Positions 1 through 13,042 of a stretch of 64,000 nucleotides of DNA are shown here, piece by piece. Below the pieces are notes generated by a model, which made no database searches, was not told where the DNA came from, and saw only the letters and a list, made by a program, of their open reading frames with translations. This stretch comes from Camillea tinctor (taxonomy: Eukaryota > Ascomycota > Sordariomycetes > Xylariales > Xylariaceae), in the NCBI GenBank assembly GCA_022578605.1, contig MU394092.1:62001-126000 (forward strand), read 5' to 3'. How positions within the stretch are numbered: position 1 is the stretch's first letter; each line of letters opens with the position of its first letter. A program made the position numbers and the translations under genes.

Positions 1-1144
1 TAACACTTTTACTTAAACTATATTGTTATTAATAGTAAAATATATAATAAAGCTTTACGGTTTATAAAGTGCTATAAAGTGCTTTTGAGGAGTTTATTTG
101 TTTTTTTTCTTTTTTTTTTTATATGTTAACTTATATTTTAGTTTTTAGTATTTTATAAACTTATTAAAACTTAAAAAACTATTATAAGAAAAATATAAAA
201 AAAAAAGTATTTTATAAAACTTTTTATAGCTAAATAAGCCATATATAGTTTTTTATATAAAAGTTGTTATTTTTAATAAATGCTTTATTTTTTATAACGG
301 CTTAATTTTTAATTTTTTTTATAAAGTATATAAAGCATTTATTTTGCTTATTAAATTTAATATTAATATTATATTAAACTTTTAATTTTTTTGTTTTTTA
401 TTATATATATTTAATAAAGGTTTATTATTTGCTAAATAAAGCATTTTTTACTTTAGTTTTGCTAAAAATTAGCTTTAAATTATAGTTTTAAAATATTATA
501 ACTTTGCTTTTTTTTAAATTTATAATTATTGCTATAGTATAATAATGTTAAATAATATTTTTTTAAAAGTTTTTTATTAATTACTTTATAAGCATATTAA
601 ATAGCTTAATTTAAATTTATTTTTTATGTTTTTTTATATTATAAAACGTGCTAAAAATATTTTGCACTATAGCGTTATTTATTTTATAAGCTATTTAGTT
701 TTTTTTTTTTTTGCTACTATTAAATAATATTGTTTAAAAGTATATATAAAAAAAATTGTTTTATAAGTTATTATATTAGCTAAAATAATTAATTAGTTAT
801 TTTTTTAATAAAGTAAAATTACTTAAAAGTTTTTTTAAAGTAGTAAAATATATAGTATTTAATATTATTTTAAAATAAAGTATATTAATAGTTAAAATTT
901 TTTTAAGTTAATTTTAAAATATTTTTATAAATATTAAAATAATTATGCATTATAAATATTTATTATTTTAAAAAATAGTTAAGTAGTTATAAAGTAATAA
1001 TTAATAATTTGCTTTTTTATTAATGCGTTAATAAAATATTTTCTTATAAATTATATAATATAACTTTATAAAAAATAAAGTATTAAAAACTTTAAATTAA
1101 CGTTAAAGTAATAAGTTTTTATTTATTTTAAGCTTGATGCATTT

Positions 1145-1308
1145 NNNNNNNNNNNNNNNNNNNNNNNNNNNNNNNNNNNNNNNNNNNNNNNNNNNNNNNN
1201 NNNNNNNNNNNNNNNNNNNNNNNNNNNNNNNNNNNNNNNNNNNNNNNNNNNNNNNNNNNNNNNNNNNNNNNNNNNNNNNNNNNNNNNNNNNNNNNNNNNN
1301 NNNNNNNN
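1145..1308. other. Assembly gap (164 N)
   Basis: A run of N bases inside the AT-rich block. Its true length and content are unknown, so nothing should be concluded across it. Confidence 0.99.
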
Positions 1309-4300
1309 AATAGGTATTTTTAAACTTTTTTTTATATTTAGTTTATTTAATAGTTTTTTTAATTAAATAGCTTTTTTTATAGTTTATATTTCGTTAATAT
1401 ATTTAATTTTATATAATAATAAAAATATAATAATTTATTGTTTTAAGCTTTAATTAATAATATTACTATTAATATTAAAAACGTAACTTAAAATAAAACG
1501 TTAAATTTTATAGTTTTTAGCTTAATTTATATTAATATAATTTATTAAGTTTTATAGCTTTTTATAATATATTAATTTTAAATTAATAGTTTTTTTAAAA
1601 TATTTAAAAAAATTTTTAATTGCTTTAATGTAAGTTTTATTAAGCTTAATTAAATATTTATTATAAAAAAAAACAATATACGCTATATTAAGTTTAATGC
1701 TTAATATAATATATATTAATAACTTTATAGCTTTTATATATTAGCTTTTATTTTTTAAATTAAAAATATAATTTTATAAATATTGCTTTAAAAGCTATAT
1801 TTTATATATTAAACTTTTTAAATACTTTTTTTAAATAAATTTATTAGTTAAAATAAATAGCTTTATTTTTTTTATTTTTTTAACTAATATTTTTAAGTAA
1901 AATAAGCAAAGTTTTAAATTTAATATTTTAAACTTTTTATTTAAAGTAAACTTAATATTATTTACTTTTTTTTTTAAAAAATTAATAATAAGTAAATTAT
2001 TTACATATATAGCAATATAAATATGTTTTTTTATAAATATGTTAACGTTTACGTTTAAAAAAATAAATTTTTATTTTTTTATAAATAATGCTAACGTTTT
2101 ATATTAAATTTTAAGTATTTATTTAAGCTTATATAATATTTTATATAATTTATAAACTTTATTAATATCGTTATTAAATTTAAGCAATTATTATATATAT
2201 ATTTTTTTTATAGCAATATTATAAAAAAAGGCAATTTTAACGTTTATTTATTTTAATTTAAAATTTAAAGCTGCAATTATAATAAAAATAGCTTTATAAC
2301 TTATAAGTTTTATTATAAATATAAATATTTTATTATAGTTTATTTTTTTTATTTATTTAAAACTTTTAATAACTTAATAATCTTTATAATATATAATTTT
2401 ACTGTTAATATTTTTTTTTAACTTATATATTTATTTGCTACTAAAAGCTTTATATTTTTTTAATAACTATATTAGCATTTAAATGCAATTATTAATTAAT
2501 AATTTATATTTATTATTTATAATTTTATATTAACTATATTAATAAGTATTGTTTTTAATTTGTTTTAATAATTTAAGTTTTATTAGTTTAATATTTAAAA
2601 GCGTGCATGTTATGTTTATTAAATATATTATAATTTAAAATAAGTTAAAGTTATTTAATGTATATTTTTTATTATTATATAAAGTTAGCAATTTATATTT
2701 ATTTTACTTTTTAATAAGTTTTAAACATAAATATAAGTAGTTTTAATAAAGTTTTAATACTATAATAATAATTAAATTACGCATTTTAAACTTATTTTTA
2801 AAAGTAAAATTTACAATAATAAGCGTAACTTTTTTATTATTAAAAAATTTAATATTTAACTATAATAAAGTAATTACTTTATTAAAAGTTTTTTTAACGG
2901 TATTAATATAGTTTTTAGCAAATTATTTAAATAGTTTAAGCTTTAAGTTTTTTTTTATTTATAAAAATAGCAGTTTAAGTTTTATTTATTTATTAATTAT
3001 TTATATAGTAATTTTTTTTTTACTATAAAGTACTTTTATAAATAATTTAAGTATTTTTTTTATAAATATATAAAAATATTTTTTTTTAAAAAAAACATTA
3101 TTAACGTAAATTACTTTATTAAATTTTAAAAAAATAATATAGTTATATATACTATTTTTTTAATATTTAAGCATTTAATATAGTTTTATTATAAATTATA
3201 ATATAAATAGTTTATTTTTAAGTTTATACTATTTTTTTACTTTTATTGTTTATAAATAAAATAAATTTAATTTAATACTAAATTAAGCTTTATAAAATGT
3301 TTTGTTTTTAAGCTTTAAACTAAAAAATTAATTTTTTAAATAAATAATAGTTTATATAAATATAAGCTAATATTTAAATAAAATTTTTTTTACTATAATT
3401 ATAAGTATAATAATCTATACTTTTTTTTTTAATATATTAATGCTTTTTTTAAATACTTTGTTTTATTAATATTAATTTATAATTAATAAATAAATTATTA
3501 TTTTTTTATTTAAATATAAATTTTTAAATACTTTTTTAATAAAAATAAAACCTTAATTAAAAGTAACTAAATAATAGCGTTATTTAAGTTTTTTGTACTT
3601 TTTTAAAAAAATTTTAAATGCTTTAAAAAAGTTTTTTATTGTTTTTAAAAAAATAACCTAAATTATTTATAAAAAATCGTTTACTATAACGGTTTATAAA
3701 GTAAATCTTTTATAGCTAATTACTTTTTATATACTTTAAAGCATGCTTATAAAATTAATATATAATAATTTAAGTTTATAAGTTTTTTTATAAAGCTTTT
3801 TTTTATATAATATTTTCTTTATTTAAACTTTAATATAAGTTTTATATAAATAATGTTATTAAAGCAACGTTATACTTATTAAAGCATTTATTAAATAATA
3901 AAGTTTTTAATTTTTAAAATAAGTAAGTTATTTATATTAAACTTTTATGCTAAAATTAATAATAAAATAAAAATAAAAAGCTATATTAAAGCTAATAATA
4001 ATAATAAAGCTTTTAAGTTAATTAATTATATATAAACTGCTAAAAAATGTAACTATTATAAAATAATTTGTTTTTTTAACTTTTAAAGCTTTATTTTAAC
4101 GAAAAAAAAATTTAGCACCTTTTTTAATAAGTTGTTAAACTAATATAAAGTTTATTGCAGCTTTAAAAAAATAAATAAAATCGTGTAATATTAAAACGTT
4201 TAATTTTTTTTATACTTTTATTTTTAACTTATAAGTTTTTATAAACTTTAGTATAATTTTATATTTACTTATACTTATTATACTTTTTTTTTAATGTATT

Positions 4301-5100
4301 TTTATATATTTATAAAGCTGCTTTTATTATAAAAAGTATTTTAACTATAGTTTAAGTTTAATATAAATATTTGCTTTATTTTTGTAGTTAATACTTATAA
4401 TTTGTTTTTAAGCATTACTATTAAACTTAGTTATAAAAAGTAAGTAATAATTTTAAATTTTTTAAAAATATGCATTAAAAAATTAAATATCTTGCATTTT
4501 TTTAGCAGTTAGTTAATAAAGCTAATAACTTTAGCGTTAATAATACTTATAATAAATGTATATAAAAAAGTTTTATTATTATTAAAAAATGCTTTTAAAG
4601 TAAACGTTACTTTACTATTATTAAAGCTTTTAGTAAAAATATTAAAAAATACGTTAAAAGTAAGGCATATATTAAAGTTATTAATATTAAATAAGTTAAA
4701 AAAAATAAAATTAAATAAAAAATTATTTATATTTTTAATTAAGTTTAAGCTAATATTAATAACTGCAGTAAAAAGTAAGTTAAAAAATTTTAAGTTGTTT
4801 TTAATACTATTATTTTCTTTTTTAGCTTTTTGTTTAGTTTTTTTGTTTTTTATTTTTTATGCTTTTTTTTAATGTTTTTTAGCATTTTTTAAGGTACTTT
4901 TTTTAATAAAAAGCATTTTTATGCTTTTTACTGCAATAAGTATAACTATAGCATATAATTAAAAAGTTAGCATTTATTTTTTTAAGTTTTTATAACTATT
5001 TTTTACACTAAGCTATTAAAATAGCCTTATTGAAAGTTACAGCTTTTGCAATAATTTTTTTAACGTTGTTTTTAGTAAAAAAAATATTATAAATAACATA

Positions 5101-5260
5101 TGATAATAATAATGATGATATATTTAACGTTTAAAACGGGAGCCGAAGCTAAACTATCTACTATAGTATTTAGTTATATCTTAAGCCTATGTAAACTATA
5201 AGACAGCAGAAGTAAGAAAGTTACTTTTTGTACTGGCGTGTTAACGTAAATAAAGAAAAT
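5101..5260 (-). repeat. RIP-decayed 3' fragment of the SINE-like element
   Basis: A degenerate ATG/ATA triplet tract is followed by a block that aligns by eye with the tail side of the intact copies (8272 onward and 13043 onward): the TATATTTAACGT motif, a GGGAGC core, and the later GGCGTGTTAACG stretch. Most differences are C-to-T or G-to-A. Similarity fades after about 5260 into AT-rich sequence, so the tRNA-like head is absent or unrecognisable. Confidence 0.7.
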
Positions 5261-8200
5261 CTTTTTTTTTTTTTTTTAAGGATAGCAGTTATACCTTTTA
5301 TTTAAGCTGTGTTTTTTTGCAACGTTAGTTGCTTTACTGTAGCTAGCTTTTTTGAGCTTTGCTAATAGTTATTTATTGCTTTTTTTTTATACGAGTTAAC
5401 TTATATAAAAAAAGTTGCAAAGTTAATATAGCTTTTATAGCTAATAAAATGCTAAGTTTTGCGTTTTAAACGGATTTTAAGTTCTTATATTATATATTAA
5501 GTATATTAGCATTTAACAATGTAGCTAAAATTTTGTTTTTAGCCGCATTAGCATATATAGCAGTTAATTGCTTTAAAATAGTTAAAGCGTTAGTAATAGT
5601 TTGCAAAGTTATTATAACTTATACGTTTAACAAAAAGCCAATATAAGGTTTAACAATTAAACGTAAGCTTTTTAAAAATAAAAACTATAAGCAGCTTTTA
5701 TTTTTAATATAAGCAAGAAATATTTTGTATTTATTATTTAATAAAAATGTTGTGTTTTTTAAGCTTATTAATGTGCTAAGTATAAATTAAAGTAAAAAAT
5801 TTAAAAAAGTTAAAAAAAAAGTAATTAAAATAGTTAAGGTTAACGCTTTTTTTAACTTATTAGTTTGCTTTTTTGTTTTTAAAAATATTTTTATATTTAA
5901 AAAACTATTATATAATATAAACGAAAAAACAAATGCGGTTAATTATTTTTATAAAAGCAATAAAATTAGCTTAAAAGTTATTAAAAAAATAGTTAAAAAG
6001 TTTTTAAATTATTGCTATATTATTTAAATATAAATAAAAGCTAATAAAAGTAAAAATAATATTATACTACTTTATTTTTGCTTATTTTATAGCTTTTTAC
6101 ATAATAATTACTTTTATATTAAAAACTTTTACTTAATTAAAAAGTTCGTAAAAAAAATATAGCTTTTTATTGCTTTAATATACTATAAACTTTTAATTAA
6201 CGTAAGTATTTAAAATTTTAAATTTATTTAAGTAAAAAATTAAGTTAAATAAAAAAAAGTGCTTAAATTAATATTTATGCTTTGCAATTTTTATTGCTTT
6301 TTTGCAAAATAAAAAAAGGAGGTTTTAAGCTAATATTTATTAAAAAAGTTTAAGCGTAAGTATAAAAAAATTAATATATTTATTACTTATAGTTTTATTT
6401 TTTTTAAGTTACTTTTAAAGTTTACTTTTATTATTAAAAAATATTAAAAGTTTAATGCTTTAAGTTAAATTAAATACTTATTATATATTTACTTAAAAAG
6501 TACTTTTAATAGTAAAATACTTAACTTTTTATAAAGTATTAATATATTAATTATTTTTTATATTAATAATGTTACTTTAATTATTATTTTAAAAAGTTTA
6601 TTAAAAATAGTTAATTAAGTTTTATAGTTAATATGTATTACTTTGCTTTTAAATGTATTTTGTTAATAATGTTTAAATTATTATGTTTTTACTGCATATA
6701 TTATTATTAATATTATATATGCTTTAACTACTTTAATTATTTTATTTAATAAAGCGCTTTTAATTACTTTATTAAAGTGTTTAATATAGTTAATTATTTA
6801 AAGTGTTTTAATTTTTTAAGTTGCAATGTAATTTTTAAAACGCAGCTTAAAGTTAAAGTATATTTTAAGTTATTTAATTGCTTTTTTTAAAAAATGTATA
6901 ATAAAGTTTTTAATTTATATTAGTTTTTTTTTTATGTTGCATTTTTTATAAAAGTGTTTAAATTTATATTTAGTAAAGTTAAAAAAAAATATATTATGCT
7001 TTCTTTATTTTAAAATAGCTTTAATGTTTTTTTTTAATTATTTTGTAATTTTTTAAGTTAATTTTTTTATTTTAAAAATAATTATGTTATTTATATAGTT
7101 AAACTTTATATTAAGTGCGCCTTTTTTAAAAATTAATTTAATATATAACATAAATAATATAAGTAAAATTAAAAACTTTTATAGTACTTTGTAAAAAAAT
7201 AAAATAAGTGCAATTATAACATTTTTTATATAAATTACTGCTTTTTTATTTATTATATAAAATTTAACCCATTTAATTAAGCTATTTTTGCTTTTATAAA
7301 CGTAAAATAAGTTTTTTTTTAAAAACTGCATTAAATGCTTTAAAAACGTTTATTATTAAAAATAATGCTTTTTTTTTTTATTAAACGCTTTTTTTACATT
7401 ATATATAATATATGCTATAAAATTAACAGCTACTTTTTTAAAAAAAGCTTTAAACTATTAATAGTAAATAATATTTTTTTTAACTATAAAGTTTACTATG
7501 CGTTTAATTATTAATTGTTTTAAACTTTTTTTAAAGCAAAAAAATAATAATATTAGCTTTTAAAACTTAATTGTAATAAAAAAATTTTTTTTAACTTTTA
7601 ATAATATTATTATTTTAGCCGTTTAAAAATGCGTTAAGTAATACTTATATTTTAAACATGCTTTATAAAGCATTTTTATTGTTAAGCTTATAATTAACTA
7701 TGCTTTTTGCAAAAAAAAAGCTATAAGCCTATTTTTTTTAAAAAAGTGCTAATAATATAAATGCATATTAATTTTGCCTTATTTAACAAAACGTACTAAT
7801 TTTATAAAAAAATGTTTTTATTTTTTTGCAGTTTTTTTTTTTTAAATATAAAAAAGTTTATATTTATAAAAATAAATAGCTATTATAAGTTAATAATGTT
7901 TTTTTTATTTGCTTTTAATACAAATATTTTGTTTTAAAGTAATTATATTTTGCTTATAATATTTATAATTATTAAGTTATTATGTATAAAAAAAAAAATA
8001 AAAGTTATTTTTAAGTTTATATTAATTAACAATTTTAAAAATATTTTTATTATTATTTGCTTTATTAATTTTTTTTTTTAATATTTTTTTTTAGCTTTTT
8101 TAAAAACTTTATATTAAGCAGCTGCTAGTTTTTAAATTACTTTTTTAAGCAAATATTTTTTTACTACTTTATGTAAGGCTTTAATATATTTTACGCATTT

Positions 8201-8271
8201 TTTATTTTATTAGGCAGTATTGTGCTTTTTATTATATTTAAGCTTACTTAACGCTTTTTTAACTTTATTAA

Positions 8272-9061
8272 TGATGATGATGATGATATATTTAACGTCC
8301 AGTGCGGGAGCTTATAGCTGAACTATTTACTATGGCATCTAGTTACACCCTGAGCCTGTATAGACTATGGGACGGCTGGAGTAAGGGGCTTATGCCCCCG
8401 TACCTGCGTGTTGAAAATTTACATAGGAAATCCTCCGCGCTAACAGGTCAGCGCCTTACCGTGGCTAGCCTTCTCCAAGGCCTTGCCAGTGGGTTGGTCG
8501 GTGACAGCACCCTATAGGAAGCCACCCTATAGGAGGCTACCCTGTGGGGGGGTGTCAGCGATGGTGGGGTTAGCGATGGGGGGTATATGGGTCGACGACA
8601 GCTACCCTATTGGATAGGGAGGTGTTGGCGATGGGGGGGTGTGTGGGTCGGCGACAGCACCCTGTAGGAAGCCACCCTATAGGAGGCTACCCTGTGGGGA
8701 GGGGGGTGTCAGCGATGGTGAGGTTGGTTGTTGGCGACGGTTACCCTGTTAGTGGGGCTATCGGCAGTGGATGTTTCGGTCGCTGGCATTTCCATTTGGC
8801 TAATGCTTTTTGGTCCATTTGCAGTGCTACTCTGGGATGTTGGCGGGGTATGTGTGTATGCCGGCAATTAGCCGGCAATGATGTGGGTGCTCGGCGAAAA
8901 GTTTCGCCGATAGTGCTTTTATTGGCTATAAAATAGCCAATAAAAAGTGTGTGTGCCCTGGAAAAAGGGATGGTTAGTTGGACCACAATGGGATTCGAAC
9001 CCATTACATTAGTATTCCACACTAATGTCTGCCAGGCGCTTAACCACTGCGCTATGTGGAC
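8272..9061 (-). mobile_element. Long tRNA-headed SINE-like element, copy 1 (near-intact)
   Basis: Read on the minus strand, the element starts near 9061 with a tRNA-like head. It has a Pol III A box (AGCGCAGTGGTTAAGCGC region), an internal hairpin with loop GTGGAAT, and a B box GGTTCGAATCC. A GC-rich body follows, with two units of a roughly 150-bp internal repeat (acagcacc motifs at 8504 and 8654), and then a (ATC)n tail at 8272-8287. It is flanked by perfect 14-bp direct repeats TTTAACTTTATTAA (8258-8271 and 9062-9075), as expected for LINE-mediated insertion. The small open frames inside are shadows on both strands and not protein genes. Its GC-rich sequence inside AT-rich flanks suggests a young or RIP-escaped insertion. 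Whether the family has been described cannot be judged from here. Confidence 0.85.
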
Positions 9062-9075
9062 TTTAACTTTATTAA

Positions 9076-12000
9076 AAGTGTTAAAAAAAAAAAGTTCGTA
9101 AGTTTTTTTAATTTTTTTTACTATATTAAAAAAAAAAAGAAGTATTATTTAATATAATATTAATAATTAAAAATACTTTAAAAAAGCGTTTTTTATAAAG
9201 TTAAAACGCTTTAATAATATAATTTTTAAAATATTTATTAATACTTAATAATTTAATATATAATAATTTAATTTAATATATATTTTTTAATTTATTTATG
9301 CAATATTGCTAAAAATATTAAATAATATTAAGTTTATAGTATTTTTTGCTTAATAAGTAGGTTTATTTAAGTTTAATATTTTAAGTTTATAGTTTATAGC
9401 TTAATTTGCAACTTATTGCTTAAGTTTATTATGTTTTTTTTATGCTTAAATTATTATAATTAATAAATTATATTAAAGTTACTTTTATATACTTTTTTTA
9501 ATTTAAGTTTTTAATTTTTTAATTTTAAAAAAAAATTTTATAAAAACTTTTTATTTATATACAGGGTTGTGATAAAAACTATTAGTTTTTAGTTTTTTTT
9601 TAGTTACTAACTAACTAGCCTAGTTTTAGTCAGCTTATTAACTAACTAGCCTAGTTTTAGTCAAGCTATTAACTAACTAACACTAGTTTTAGTCAGCTTA
9701 CTAACTAACTAGCCTAGTTTTAATCAACCTACTAACTAACTAAAAACTAATGCTAGTTAGTTAGTTAGTAACTAAAAAAAAACTAAAAACTAATGGTTTA
9801 TTTTTTATTTTTTTAAATTTATAAAATATAATGTAATATAATAATATAATAATATTTTATTGTTTTTATTGTTTTTATTGTTTTTATTGTTTTTATTTCA
9901 TTTTATAATATATAATATAATATTAACATATTATAAAATAAATTTTAACTTTTTAGTTAAGCATAATTGTGATTTTTATTATAATTTTAAGTTAATAAAT
10001 TTATTATTATTAGTTTATACTAACTTATATTTATTAATTTAAAACCAGTTTAAGTTTTTTTATTTATAAAACATAAATTATTATTTTAAATTATGTTTTA
10101 TATTTAATATTAATTAAATATATATATAATTAGTTAAATTATGAAGTTATTTAATTAATAAAGTTAAATATTTATTTATTTTTATAGTAAAAACTTAAAT
10201 TTTTAAAAAAAGTGGACCATTTTATTAGTTTTTAGTTTTTTTTTAGTTACTAACTAACTAATGTTAGTTAGTTTTAGTTAAAGTGCTAACTAACTAGGCT
10301 AGTTTTAGTCAGCCTATTAACTAACTAACACTAGTTTTAGTCAGGTTGTTAACTAACTAGCCTAGTTCTAGTCAGCCTATTAACTAACTCTAGTTAGTGG
10401 GGCTAGTTAATTTAGTAACTAATTAGTAACTAAATCACAACCCTGTTTATATATATATTGCATACTATAATATTATTTACTTTTATTATACATATATTTA
10501 ATGTTATAAACAGTTTTAATTAAAACGTTAAAAAATATAGTTTTTTATATACGTATATAAGAACTTTAAGCTTTTATTTTTTTTAATTTTTAGTAAAAAA
10601 AAAGGCATTATACTTTAAGTAGGTTTTAATTATTTTTTTATTTTTTTAAATGTTAACTTAAAGTTTTTAAATAAATATTATGTTTATTTAAGCGTTATTT
10701 ATTGCTTTTAATGCTATGTTGTAAATTTATAGTTTTTTTTAAATGTTAACTTAAAAAAAGCACAGTTATTTTTTTTAGCATTTAATTAAGCTACTAAGTT
10801 TTTATAACTTTATTATTACTATTTATAGTTATTTAAACTAAGGCTTAATAGTTACTATAGCGGTTTTATTATTTTAAAAAAAGGTTATATTTATAAGTGT
10901 TATATTAAAGCAAAGTAAGCTTAAAAGCGTATTAAAGTATTGCTAATTGCTATTTTAAGTTTATTTCTTTTATATTTTTTTTTTAAAATATTAATTTTTT
11001 TAACTTATTTATATTAATTATAAAAAAAAATCTTTTTATTTTTTATAAAAGCTATTTAGCTAAGTAAAGTTCTAAACTTTTTAAAGTTTTGGTTTTACTA
11101 CTTTTTATTTATAAAGTTCTTTATTTTTTTTAAGCTTTTTTTTTTTTAAGTAAAAGTTATTTACTATATTATTGTTATATTTTTTTTTTAGTTTTTTTAT
11201 AAAGGTAAGTTCTAAGTTTAACGCTATTATTAGTTTTAAAACTTTTAAGGCAAAAGTAAAAGCAATTGCTTTTTTTATTTTTGTTTTTGGGGCTAAGTTT
11301 ATATTGTGGGCTTTAAAAATAACGCTTTTTTTTTTTTTCTTTTTATTGCTGTTAATAGTTGGTCTTGTTGTAGTTTAGTATTATTATTTACTAAATAGTT
11401 AGATTTATGCTAATTACTGCTTTATATATTAAATAATAGTTTTGTTTTTTTTAATTAGTTTAACTAAATAAGCTATCGTTAAAAAAGCGTAAAGTCCTCT
11501 ATAGTTAAAGCATTTTATAAAGAGTTAGTAATTGCTATATTTTTTTTTCCTACAATTATAATAATAAAGGTTATAATTATAGTTTTTAAGGTTATAAAAG
11601 TCTAAATATTTTTAACATTGCAAAATTTTAGCTTTTTTTTTTACTAAAAAAGCTAACTTAAAGTTAAAAATATAAAAGTTTACTTTTATTAATTATTTAA
11701 ACGTAATAATTTAACTTTAAATAAAAGCTTTTAATACTGGTTTAGTTTTATAAGCCATTTTTAATTTTTTATTAATTTATATAACAACTTTTTAATATAA
11801 AAAGAAGTTTACTGCTTTTTAGCTTTAATTTATTTATAAAGTTTTAAATACCTCCAAAACTATATAAAAAGCCTAATTTATTGCTTTATTTAATTAAAAA
11901 CCAGCTTTAACTGCCTTATGCATAATATTTTTTTTAGCCCTTTTATTTTTAGCGCAAAAAGCTTAGCTTATTTTTATTTTTTATGCGTTTGCTATATTGC

Positions 12001-13028
12001 TATAATTTAAAAATATAGCATTAATTAAAGCTATTTAAAAGTTAATTAAGCATAAGTTATTTTAAACATATTTAATTAATAATTTAATAAAAAGCTTTTT
12101 ATTTTTAAAGTATAAGCTATTATTTTTTATTGCTATAAACTTATTTTTTTTATTTTACATTATATTTTATTTTTAAGTATTAATATTAAAGTTAAAATTA
12201 AAGTTAATGTTAACATTAATTACTACTGCTATTATTACATATAAGTAAAAAAGCAAAGCTTTTTTTTATTATTTTTTATTAAAAAGCGCAAATATTATAA
12301 CGCCTAACTTTAAAAAAGTAAATAAAGTTAAGCAAAAAAAGCCGGATTAAGCACTTTTTTTAAAGTTAATTAAATGCTTTACTTTTTTTTTACTATTAGT
12401 TAAAAATTAATTTAGCGTAATAACAATTACTAATTTAACAACAATGTTTTAAATTTAAAAAAAAGTTACGTTAATTTATTTTTTTTAAAGGTTTTTTATA
12501 TACTTTTTAAGTGCTATATTTAAATAAAATAAAAAGTTAGTAAATATATTAAACTTAGCTTTAATATTTACTTTTACTTTTTTTTTAATTACTTTTAATA
12601 AAGTTAAAATAAAAACTATTAAGTTTTTTATAAATTTAAACAAAATAAGTTTATAGTTTTTTATTTGCGCTATTTAGCGCTTTTTAAATGTAAAAAAGTT
12701 ATATTTTATTCTTTTTTCGGTTCTTATAAAAGGCTAAAAAAAAATAATAGCTGCTTTTTATCTTAAGTTTAAAAAAGTAGCCAATAAAGCAACTAATCGT
12801 TTTTTTAACTGTCTTAAACCTAAAAAAAGAAAAGTTAAAATAAGAAGAAAAAAAACTAACGTTTTTATGTTTAATAAAAAGGCTAATGCTTTTATTTTTT
12901 TTTAAAAAAAGAAAGTTGCTTAATTTAAAAGCAAAAAAAAAAAAAGTAAAGCTTACAATACCGTAAGTTTATGTAGTTTAAAAGTTTTAGCAAAAGTTAA
13001 GAAAAAGTTGTAAGTAGGAAAGTAGATG
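9076..13028. other. AT-rich gene-free block between two SINE copies
   Basis: Composition is as in the first block. Apart from the hAT-type element at 9562-10445, nothing recognisable is present. The short open frames at 9860-10042 and 11172-11378 are low-complexity Phe/Leu/Ile strings from T-rich DNA, not genes. Confidence 0.75.
9562..10445. mobile_element. Non-autonomous hAT-type element (MITE-like) with 8-bp TSD
   Basis: The left end reads CAGGGTTGTGAT and the right end ATCACAACCCTG, a perfect 12-bp terminal inverted repeat; one further base matches on each side only because of the flanking duplication. The element is flanked by identical 8-bp repeats TTTATATA (9554-9561 and 10446-10453). 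CAGGG...CCCTG ends with an 8-bp target duplication are characteristic of the hAT superfamily. Subterminal blocks (9590-9790 and 10225-10435) consist of roughly 27-30-bp units with ACTAACTAG(C/G)CTAGTTTTAGTCAG cores, typical of hAT subterminal transposase-binding repeats. The 430-bp centre is AT-rich with a small TATTGTTTT tandem near 9855-9897 and no transposase frame, so it must have been moved by an enzyme encoded elsewhere. Confidence 0.85.
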
Positions 13029-13042
13029 TTATAAATAATATA

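Larger units (their letters stand above)
1..8257. other. Very AT-rich, gene-free block (RIP-like)
   Basis: This stretch is almost entirely A and T, with long T and A runs and TA steps everywhere; the few remaining C and G sit mostly in GC, CG or CT contexts. No open frame of gene quality is visible on either strand, and no transposon protein can be read. The pattern fits repeats mutated by C-to-T change on both strands (RIP), as known for ascomycete AT-rich isochores. That it derives from transposons is inference. It contains an assembly gap and one recognisable decayed SINE tail near 5101-5260. Confidence 0.8.

Noticed and set aside
8272..8287. Triplet repeats (ATC/GAT)n considered as CRISPR or independent microsatellites
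   Set aside because: They are always located at the same end of the SINE-like element and act as its tail; no spacer structure.
8302..9022. Open frames of 71-108 residues on both strands
   Set aside because: They fall inside the SINE-like element, recur in other copies with different breaks, and overlap the Pol III head; they are composition artefacts.
9860..10042. 60-residue Leu/Phe-rich frame
   Set aside because: Low-complexity T-rich centre of the hAT-type element; not a transposase.
11172..11378. 68-residue Phe-rich frame in AT-rich DNA
   Set aside because: Arises from T runs in RIP-like sequence; no conserved motif.
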